Position numbers and translations under genes: made by a program. The notes beneath the pieces are model-generated. The model worked only from the letters and a program-made list of their open reading frames with translations, made no database searches and had not been told where the DNA came from. Of a stretch of 64,000 nt of DNA, positions 57,585-64,000 are shown in pieces. Every line of letters starts with the position of its first letter. Positions within the stretch are counted from its first letter, which is position 1. The stretch lies in assembly GCA_033283385.1 (NCBI GenBank), contig JAWMQQ010000001.1:186001-250000 (forward strand), read 5' to 3'. The DNA is from Mangrovimicrobium sp033283385. GTDB lineage: Bacteria; Pseudomonadota; Gammaproteobacteria; Pseudomonadales; Halieaceae.

Positions 57585-58848
57585 GTCGAAACCCAGATGG
57601 CGTTGTTCCACAGGGTTAACACTGCTGCTGCTCGCAGCCTGTCCGGTTAGCGCCGGCGCCGCTGAGGTATCGTACAAGGTGGGCGCCGGCATGCAGTACA
57701 AATACGACGACAACGTCCGGGTAACGCCAACCAATAAAATCCAGCTTGCCGGTTGGGAGGCGGATGGCAATGTCGACCTTACCTACGCCACGCAGCGCTT
57801 TAACGCCAACGCGAACCTCGAGCTTTCCACCGAGCAGTACAACGATGTCAGCACCAGCAAGTTGCAACCGGGCTTGCAGGAGCCCAAGGCGTCTGACTTC
57901 AACAGCGACAACCAGGACTTGAAGGCGAGTGTCGCCTATAACTGGGAGCGGCAGCAGGTTTCGCTTTACGGGCGCTACTGGCGCGACAGCACCCTTAATA
58001 CGCAATTCCTCGATACCGGCCTCGGCGGCCTGGCAACCATCGAGGGGGCGACGCGGCGCGAAAACGCCCTGGTGAATCCCCAGTGGCAGTGGACCATGAC
58101 AGAGCGGCAGGGTTTGCGTGCGGACCTGCAGTGGCAGAGCGTCAAGTACGGCAGCCTTTTTTACACGGACTACGACTACAGTAACGCGAGTATTACCTGG
58201 ACGTACCTGTGGAGCGAGCGACTGAGCCTGCAGGTTAGACCGCTGGCCAGCTACTACGAGAACAAGGCGCCCAATAAGGTGGAGTCCACCACTTACGGGT
58301 TGCAAGGCGGCGCGATCTGGAAATATTCGGAATCGCTGGATTTTAATATTTTGCTGGGAGCGACGCAGGTCAAGACCACGATCGATGGTGGGTACTATGC
58401 GTTTGATTTCGAGAATTTCCAGATAGTTTTCGTTGAGTTTGAAGACCAGAAAAGTAACGGATTTACTGGTAGCTTCAATGCCAAATACACGCAAGAAACC
58501 TACGGTGCCTCACTGGATGTATATACCCAGTACTCCCCGAGTGCGTCGGGTGAGTTGCGCGAGGACTCGCAGCTGAGGGCCTTGCTTTATTGGAAGCCAT
58601 GGGAGCGGGTCAGGCTCGATCTGGACAGCCGCTACGGGAACTCCGATAGCGCCAGCAACCGGGGTAACAACCAGCGCAAATTTGCGGAAGCCGGTCTTCG
58701 CCTTGCCTACCAGTTTGCCCACGAGTGGTGGTTCAGTGCCCGCTATCGCTACCGGATGCAGGACTACGATTACTACAGCTCCGGCAGTGGCAAGGGTAAC
58801 CTGTTTTCCGCCAGTATCTCATTCCGCCTCCCCAAGGAGATTCTCTGA
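57565..58848 (+). CDS. PEP-CTERM system-associated beta-barrel protein
   Basis: A protein of about 427 residues with a signal sequence (LLLLAACPVSAGAAE) and a predicted outer-membrane barrel: alternating aromatic strands throughout, ending in FSASISFRLPKEIL. It matches the position and character of the PEP-CTERM-associated family (TIGR03016-type) that always sits in exosortase polysaccharide loci. The start at 57565 is inside the previous gene; a GTG three bases earlier is also possible. It may act with the export protein in the outer membrane. Confidence 0.82.
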   Translation: MWLSCPESKPRWRCSTGLTLLLLAACPVSAGAAEVSYKVGAGMQYKYDDNVRVTPTNKIQLAGWEADGNVDLTYATQRFNANANLELSTEQYNDVSTSKLQPGLQEPKASDFNSDNQDLKASVAYNWERQQVSLYGRYWRDSTLNTQFLDTGLGGLATIEGATRRENALVNPQWQWTMTERQGLRADLQWQSVKYGSLFYTDYDYSNASITWTYLWSERLSLQVRPLASYYENKAPNKVESTTYGLQGGAIWKYSESLDFNILLGATQVKTTIDGGYYAFDFENFQIVFVEFEDQKSNGFTGSFNAKYTQETYGASLDVYTQYSPSASGELREDSQLRALLYWKPWERVRLDLDSRYGNSDSASNRGNNQRKFAEAGLRLAYQFAHEWWFSARYRYRMQDYDYYSSGSGKGNLFSASISFRLPKEIL

Positions 58849-58859
58849 TGAGCTTCTCC

Positions 58860-58884
58860 CGTAGGAGCGCGCTCTGCGCGCGAT
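58860..58884. repeat. Single REP half-unit inside the eps operon
   Basis: A GCGC-type half with no inverted partner, in the 51-base gap between the barrel and chain-length genes. It is the only REP in the operon. Confidence 0.85.
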
Positions 58885-58899
58885 CAAAAACATCAAGAA

Positions 58900-60690
58900 A
58901 TGGGTGCTCCAACAATGTCAGTGGTACATAACTCGCCTCGAATTGCGGAAACTATGAACGAGTCCCCTAACCTGGGCGAATACATCGCCGTACTGCGCCG
59001 GCGGAAAAAACCCATCATATTGGTGGCCGGCGCTGTATTGTTCCTGGCTGTACTGGTCGCCCTGCTGTGGCCTCCTACCTACAAGACGTCGGCCACCATC
59101 CTTATCGAGGAGCAGGAAATTCCGCAGGATATGGTGCGCTCCACGATCACCAGTTACGCGAACCAACAGATCGAAGTCATCCGCGCCCGTGTGCTGACGT
59201 TGCAGAATATCATGCAGATCGTAGAGAAGTTCGGACTCTATGACGCGGACGAACTGGAACGCACGCCGCGCACCGAAATCGTTCAGAAGTTCATTGACGC
59301 CGTGGGTCTGGACCTGCTCAGCGCGGAAATCATCGATCCGCGCAGCGGGCGCCCGACCCAGGCGACCATCGCCTTCACGCTCTCTTTCGAGGCGGATACC
59401 CCGACCAAGGCTTTAAAGGTCACCAACGAACTGGCCAACCTGTTCCTCAACGAGAACCTGCGAAGCCGCACGGAAAAGACATCATCCACAGCGGAGTTTC
59501 TGCGCGAGGAGGTGCGCAAGTCCAACGCGGAGGTCCAGCACATAGAGGAACAGATCGCCGCATATAAAGCCGAGCACCAGGCAGCCCTGCCCGAGAGCTT
59601 CCAGCTCAATATGCAAAACCTGACGCGCTACCAGTCGCAACTGGTTGCCAATGAATCCCGCGTACAGGAGCTTGCCAAGCGTCAGGCGGAACTGGAAACC
59701 CGCCTGGCTAGCACCAGCAAGTATGCACCGATTGTTCTGCCCAGTGGCGAGGCTGTGCTCTCGGATGTGGATCGGCTTAAGGCGCTGCAATCCCAATATA
59801 CCCGGGTGGCAGCGCGCTACTCGGACAATCATCCGGACGTAACTCGCCTGCGCAGGGAAATCGATGCCCTGCTGACGCAGATTGGCGGTAGCGGTAACCG
59901 CGCGGAATTGCAGCGCCTTCTGGATAGCCGGAAAGCAGAGCTTGCAACACTAAAGGGCAAGTACACGGCAGACAATCCGGAAGTTGTCGCTATGCAGAGC
60001 ATTGTGACGCAATTGGAAGATCAACTGGCCGAATCCCAGGACAATGAGAATGTCCCCGAACCGGATAACCCTGCGTACCTGATGCTCGACAATCAATTGC
60101 AGAGTATGCGTATGGAAAAGGATGCGCTACTGAAGCAAAACAAGCAGCTTGAGTCGCAGATTGAAGCGCTTAACGCAGCTGCCGCACAGGCTCCCACAGT
60201 GGAGCGGGAGTATAAAAATTTGCTCCGCAATCTCGAAGTGACCGGCACCAAGAACCTAGACCTGAAGTCAAAGCTCCAGGATGCCGAGCTGGCGGGCGAA
60301 CTCGAAGCCGGGCGCAAAGGCCAGCGCTATACCATGGTCGAGCCGCCGGCGCTCCCGGAGAAGCCGTCCAGCCCCAACCGTATTGCCATCCTGATCCTGG
60401 GGATTTTCCTGGCGGGCGTGGCGGGAGTAGGGCTCGGCATCTTGCTTGAGGCGATGGACGCCAGCATTCGTAGCGCGCGCAAGCTCGGAGACCTGATGGG
60501 CGTAGCGCCGCTGGTGAGTATTTCCTATATCCAGACGCCGGCGGAGCAGGTGGCGGCATCGCCCAACAGGCGCTTGTATATCGCTTTGGCTGCGGCCGTT
60601 TTCCTCGGCATAGTCGGGCTGCTTTGTATCCACTTTTTCGTGCGGCCGCTCGATGTCCTGTGGTACTCGCAATTGAACAAGCTCGGTTGA
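58900..60690 (+). CDS. Polysaccharide chain-length determinant (Wzz/GumC-like)
   Basis: An inner-membrane protein of about 596 residues that sets polymer length and links to the tyrosine kinase. A first helix (about residues 40-62) and a last helix near 490-510 flank a long periplasmic coiled-coil domain with EVRKSNAEVQHIEEQIAAYK and QNKQLESQIEALNAAAA. The YGR/PxxP-like segment PPALPEKPSSPNR precedes the last helix. A third short hydrophobic stretch lies at the end. Starts at 58900, 58915 and 58954 are possible; the last has a GGAA site and gives MNESPNLGEYIAVLRRRKK. Confidence 0.88.
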   Translation: MGAPTMSVVHNSPRIAETMNESPNLGEYIAVLRRRKKPIILVAGAVLFLAVLVALLWPPTYKTSATILIEEQEIPQDMVRSTITSYANQQIEVIRARVLTLQNIMQIVEKFGLYDADELERTPRTEIVQKFIDAVGLDLLSAEIIDPRSGRPTQATIAFTLSFEADTPTKALKVTNELANLFLNENLRSRTEKTSSTAEFLREEVRKSNAEVQHIEEQIAAYKAEHQAALPESFQLNMQNLTRYQSQLVANESRVQELAKRQAELETRLASTSKYAPIVLPSGEAVLSDVDRLKALQSQYTRVAARYSDNHPDVTRLRREIDALLTQIGGSGNRAELQRLLDSRKAELATLKGKYTADNPEVVAMQSIVTQLEDQLAESQDNENVPEPDNPAYLMLDNQLQSMRMEKDALLKQNKQLESQIEALNAAAAQAPTVEREYKNLLRNLEVTGTKNLDLKSKLQDAELAGELEAGRKGQRYTMVEPPALPEKPSSPNRIAILILGIFLAGVAGVGLGILLEAMDASIRSARKLGDLMGVAPLVSISYIQTPAEQVAASPNRRLYIALAAAVFLGIVGLLCIHFFVRPLDVLWYSQLNKLG

Positions 60691-60705
60691 GGGGAGGAGT
60701 AAGTT

Positions 60706-61482
60706 ATGGAGTACGTTAAGGACGCAATCGAGAAAGCTCGCGCTGAACGGGAAGCGGGCCGCGGTTCAGCGCCGGTACTGGAAGATCGGGATGCAGTACG
60801 GGTGGAGTACGCCCAGACGCGCACAGAGGATCTCGATAATCAGGTGCTTGTAGATCACCGTGTGGTGGCGGCGTTCGAAAACGATGAGCGCGCTGAACCC
60901 TACCGCCAGCTGCGGACGCAGGTACTGAAGAAGATGCGCGAGAGCGGCTGGCGGACCCTCGCAATCACGAGCGCCCACAGTGGTGCCGGCAAGACACTGA
61001 CGTCGGTCAATCTCGCCATCGCCCTGGCAAGGGAAGTGAATCAGACCGTGATGTTGGTAGACCTGGATTTCAAGGGTCCCAATATCCTCGATGTACTGGG
61101 CCTGACCGCGGAAGCGGGTCTGGTAGAGCACTTGCAGGACAAGGTCGAGCTGTCCGAAATTCTGGTAAATCCAGGGCTGGAACGCCTGACCATCCTGCCC
61201 GCCCTGCCCGTGGCCGGGGTGACATCGGAGATACTGTCTTCGCCCAGGATGAAAGCAACCCTTGATGAAATCGTCGGGCGGTACCACGACAGGCTTCTCA
61301 TCTTCGATCTGCCGCCCCTGCTGCGTGATGATGACGCGCTGGTGTTTACACCCTACGTGGATACCACTTTGCTGGTGGTGGAGTGCGGTGTCACGACTCC
61401 GGCAGACCTGGAGCGTTGCGTCGAGCTGCTGCAGGGTACCCACATCCTGGGTACAGTGTTCAACAAGGCGGACAGAATCTAG
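60706..61482 (+). CDS. Bacterial tyrosine kinase of the eps locus
   Basis: A 258-residue BY-kinase that partners the chain-length protein. The Walker A motif is SAHSGAGKTLTSVN, A' is VMLVDLDFK and B is LLIFDLPPLL. It opens with a polar N-terminal region (MEYVKDAIEKARAERE) typical of the XrtA-linked kinase family. The usual C-terminal tyrosine cluster is absent; the protein ends GTVFNKADRI. GGGGAGGAG is a strong ribosome site. It may cycle by phosphorylating other targets or act mainly as an ATPase. Confidence 0.88.
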   Translation: MEYVKDAIEKARAEREAGRGSAPVLEDRDAVRVEYAQTRTEDLDNQVLVDHRVVAAFENDERAEPYRQLRTQVLKKMRESGWRTLAITSAHSGAGKTLTSVNLAIALAREVNQTVMLVDLDFKGPNILDVLGLTAEAGLVEHLQDKVELSEILVNPGLERLTILPALPVAGVTSEILSSPRMKATLDEIVGRYHDRLLIFDLPPLLRDDDALVFTPYVDTTLLVVECGVTTPADLERCVELLQGTHILGTVFNKADRI

Positions 61483-61495
61483 CGGATACGATGCG

Positions 61496-62407
61496 ATGTA
61501 CCTGGAACACTTCGGGCTGACTAAAAGGCCATTCGACCTCAATCCTGACCCCAGTTTCCTGTATTTCTCTTCACAGCACCGGCTGGCGTATTCCATGCTG
61601 GAATTTGGCCTGCTTTCGCAGCCGGGGATAACCGTCATCAGCGGGGAGGTCGGCTCCGGAAAGACGACGCTCCTGCGCCACCTGATGGACAGCAACCGCG
61701 AGGACAGCCTGCTCGTCGGACTGTTGGCGGATACTGACGAAGACACGGCCGCCGAATTGCACCGCTGGGTCGCGATGGCCTTTGGCCTGGACCATACGCC
61801 GGACAAGATTACCTTAAAGAAAAACTTCCAGGACTTCCTGATCCGCAATTACGCCCAGGGCAAGACTACGGTCCTGATCATCGACGAGGCACAAAACCTG
61901 GGCCTGAAAGCACTGGAGCAACTGCGCTTGCTCAACAACATCAATACGGCGCAGGACGAACTGCTGAAGATCATTCTTGTGGGCCAGCCCCAGTTGGTTG
62001 ATTTGCTGCGGAACCCCGAACTGATGCAGTTTGCCCAGCGTGTGTCGGTGGAGTACCACCTGGACCCCTTGGCTGTAGAGGAGGCATCCAAATACATCCG
62101 GCATCGCCTGCATCAGGCTGGGGGCGAGAACGAAATTTTCGACGATGCGAGTATCTACGCCATCTTCTTTTTCTCCGGCGGGATTCCTCGCCTGATCAAT
62201 GTACTGTGCGAGTACGCGCTCGTGTATGCCTACTCCAAGGAACTGCAGAAGCTGGGTGTGCAGGCAATCCTGGATGTAGTGCAGGGCAGGAGAATCGGCG
62301 GCATCGCCTGGATCAGGAAGGTTTCCGACGATATGGAAATCGCTCGCAAGATAGTCCTGGAAAAGACAGGGCTGGACCTGGGCGACCTGGTCGAAGAGCA
62401 GGCTTGA
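61496..62407 (+). CDS. XrtA-associated AAA ATPase (ExeA/GspA-like)
   Basis: A 303-residue ATPase of the ExeA-like family found in PEP-CTERM loci. It starts MYLEHFGLTKRPFDLNPDP, with the Walker A motif SGEVGSGKTTLLR and Walker B in VLIIDEAQNLGLKALEQLR. The sensor region is GIPRLINVLCEYALV. The start is the ATG at 61496, 13 bases after the kinase stop. It probably drives assembly or protein export in the polysaccharide machine. Confidence 0.9.
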   Translation: MYLEHFGLTKRPFDLNPDPSFLYFSSQHRLAYSMLEFGLLSQPGITVISGEVGSGKTTLLRHLMDSNREDSLLVGLLADTDEDTAAELHRWVAMAFGLDHTPDKITLKKNFQDFLIRNYAQGKTTVLIIDEAQNLGLKALEQLRLLNNINTAQDELLKIILVGQPQLVDLLRNPELMQFAQRVSVEYHLDPLAVEEASKYIRHRLHQAGGENEIFDDASIYAIFFFSGGIPRLINVLCEYALVYAYSKELQKLGVQAILDVVQGRRIGGIAWIRKVSDDMEIARKIVLEKTGLDLGDLVEEQA

Positions 62408-62432
62408 AGGGATTGGCCGGGGGACAACACAC

Positions 62433-63644
62433 GTGAATATCCTTTCGGTGAACAAGTTCTTCTGGAGGAAGGGTGGCAGCGAGTCAGTTTTCTTCAATGA
62501 AATGGAGATGCTGGAACGGCATGGCCACCACGTCATTCCATTCTCCATGCATAACGCCGATAACCTTGAGTCAGCGTATTCACGGTATTTTGTCGAGGAG
62601 GTCGACTATGACGACAAGTCTGTCGGTGGACGACTCAAGAGCGCCTCCAAGATCATCTACTCCTTTGACGCTCGCAAACAGGCGCAGCGCCTGCTGCAGG
62701 ACCACGCCGTCGATGTAGCGCATTTCCATATCTTCCAGCACCAGATATCGCCATCGGTCTTCGGCCCCCTGAAAAAAAAGGGAATACCGATCGTGCTGAC
62801 ACTGCACGATCTGAAGCCGATATGCCCGAACTACAAGTACTACGTGAACGGCGCTATCTGCGAGGCCTGCAACGGCAGGAAGTTTTACAACTGCCTGCGC
62901 AATAAGTGTACGAAGGGATCCACGCTGGGGAGCCTGGTCAATACCGTCGAGATGTATTTTCACTACGCGATGGGCTACTACCAGGGAGTGGACCGTTACG
63001 TGGCGGTCAGCCGGTTTTACCGTCAGAAAATGATTGAGGCGGGTTTTCCCGAGGCACAGATCGCTTACCTCCCCAATTCGATCGACACCGCTGATTTCGA
63101 TGCGGAACAGCCCGAGCAGTCTTACGTGTTGTACTTCGGCCGCTTATCCGAAGAGAAGGGTGTATCTACCCTGTTAAAGGCGGCAGGCGAGAACCCGGAT
63201 ATCCGCCATCTTGTCGTTGGTACCGGGCCGATGGAAGAGCAACTGAAGGCCGAGGCCGGGCAGCTAGCGCTTGAAAACGTGGAGTTTCTGGGTTTCAGGC
63301 AAGGCGCCGAACTGGCAAAGCTGCTGGCCGAGGCAACCTGCGTAGTCGTGCCTTCCGAGTGGTACGAAAACTGCCCGATGACAGTGCTCGAAGCGTTTGC
63401 TTCCGGGCGGCCGGTGCTTGGCGCCAACATCGGGGGCATCCCCGAGCTTATCGAAGAGGGTCAAGACGGCTGGACCTTTACGGCGGGAGACCCGCAGGAT
63501 CTGGCCGGGAAGGTGCGCAGGTTGTGGGCGGACCGCTGCGGGGCGCGGGAAATGGGAATGCTTGGCAGGAAAAAGGTCGAGCAGAACTTCAGTGCCGAGC
63601 AGCACTACGACGACCTGATGGCGATCTACCGGTCGGTGATGTAG
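62433..63644 (+). CDS. Glycosyltransferase family 4
   Basis: A 403-residue GT-B transferase. The N-terminal half has the acceptor-side SVNKFFWRKGGSESVFFNEM. The C-terminal half has YFGRLSEEKGVSTLLKAA and the E-x7-E motif in VPSEWYENCPMTVLEAFASG, which bind the sugar nucleotide. The start is a GTG. It builds the exopolysaccharide repeat unit; which sugar is added is unknown. Confidence 0.92.
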   Translation: MNILSVNKFFWRKGGSESVFFNEMEMLERHGHHVIPFSMHNADNLESAYSRYFVEEVDYDDKSVGGRLKSASKIIYSFDARKQAQRLLQDHAVDVAHFHIFQHQISPSVFGPLKKKGIPIVLTLHDLKPICPNYKYYVNGAICEACNGRKFYNCLRNKCTKGSTLGSLVNTVEMYFHYAMGYYQGVDRYVAVSRFYRQKMIEAGFPEAQIAYLPNSIDTADFDAEQPEQSYVLYFGRLSEEKGVSTLLKAAGENPDIRHLVVGTGPMEEQLKAEAGQLALENVEFLGFRQGAELAKLLAEATCVVVPSEWYENCPMTVLEAFASGRPVLGANIGGIPELIEEGQDGWTFTAGDPQDLAGKVRRLWADRCGAREMGMLGRKKVEQNFSAEQHYDDLMAIYRSVM

Positions 63645-63647
63645 CGA

Positions 63648-64000
63648 TTGAAGATATTCGTCACAGGCACGCGCGGCGTTCCCGATATTCCAGGCGGCGT
63701 GGAGCGCCACTGCGAGCAGCTCTATCCGCTGCTGGTGGAAATGGGTGTTACGGTCCGCCTCGCCCGGCGTTCCTCCTACATCAATGACAGCCTGGAAGGC
63801 TGGAAGGGAGTCGAACTGGTGGACATATACTCACCACGCAAAAAGAGCCTGGAAGCGATAGTGCATACCTGCCTGGCGATGTTCAGCGCGCGGCGCTGGG
63901 GGGCGGACATCGTGCACGTACACGCGATCGGCCCCGCAATCATGGTACCGCTTGCACGCGTGCTCGGTATGCGGGTAGTGGTGACCAACCACGGCCCGGA
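63648..64000 (+). CDS. Glycosyltransferase, N-terminal part (cut by window edge)
   Basis: Begins at a TTG with the segment VTGTRGVPDIPGGVERHCEQ, typical of family 4 or DUF1972-type transferases. About 117 residues are visible and the C-terminal domain lies beyond the window. It follows the previous transferase after three bases, so the operon continues to the right, where the exosortase and other eps genes are expected. Confidence 0.85.
   Translation, partial: MKIFVTGTRGVPDIPGGVERHCEQLYPLLVEMGVTVRLARRSSYINDSLEGWKGVELVDIYSPRKKSLEAIVHTCLAMFSARRWGADIVHVHAIGPAIMVPLARVLGMRVVVTNHGP

Overview
The window is high-GC DNA that looks like the chromosome of a Gram-negative gammaproteobacterium, plausibly a marine member of the Halieaceae/Cellvibrionales type. 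The Gram-negative call rests on a TonB receptor, OMPLA, a DcaP-type porin, an RND pump and Lol-type envelope genes. The family-level guess is inference from gene content (XrtA-type PEP-CTERM/exopolysaccharide genes, DUF3080, SLC5 plus DUF4212, malonyl-CoA decarboxylase) and was not checked by a search. No rRNA, tRNA, CRISPR array, prophage or integron was seen.

Layout. 1-10775: a catabolic island with a TonB receptor (cut by the left edge), TetR regulator, Rieske oxygenase, two SnoaL-like proteins, two VOC proteins, two cytochromes P450, a TIM-barrel isomerase and an SDR. A perfect 24-bp palindrome lies between the receptor and tetR. 10841-16167: a run of lipolytic genes (alpha/beta hydrolase, patatin lipoprotein, pldA) and a LanC-like protein. 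16342-22306: murA, a NagZ-like GH3 enzyme, a YegS-type lipid kinase and two lipoproteins (DUF4136, DUF3080). 22458-27682: a compact five-gene operon (LolA-like protein, two FtsX-type permeases, ATPase, outer-membrane barrel) that looks like an uncharacterised envelope transport system. 27802-37732: GST, cytochrome c5, an RND pump pair, Rep helicase and malonyl-CoA decarboxylase. 37788-46782: a CrbR/ErdR-like response regulator, an EpsA-like LuxR regulator, a DcaP-type porin, a two-subunit SLC5 symporter, a cNMP/CBS/DUF294 signalling protein and a DEDDh exonuclease. A shared 16-bp motif occurs before the porin and before the symporter genes. 47024-48317: a REP-associated tyrosine transposase (RAYT) and a PadR regulator. 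49012-64000: a PEP-CTERM/exopolysaccharide region with three PEP-CTERM proteins, UDP-glucose dehydrogenase, the PrsK/PrsR two-component system, and the start of the eps operon (export protein, barrel protein, chain-length protein, tyrosine kinase, ATPase, two glycosyltransferases). It runs off the right edge, and no exosortase is inside the window.

Two patterns tie the window together. First, more than twenty clusters of a REP-like element occupy intergenic regions. Each 24-bp half-unit carries an inner hairpin whose arms vary but stay complementary, and two halves form a 48-bp palindrome. The element supplies the TAG stop codon of eight genes, is translated in frame inside one predicted barrel protein, and adds a tail to one PEP-CTERM protein. 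Second, three copies of a 19-bp motif (GTGTC...TTTACAC) lie 64, 65 and 87 bp before sigma-54-like promoters. These promoters precede a PEP-CTERM gene, the prsK/prsR operon and the eps operon. This fits a PrsR/RpoN regulon covering both the sorted surface proteins and the polysaccharide machinery.
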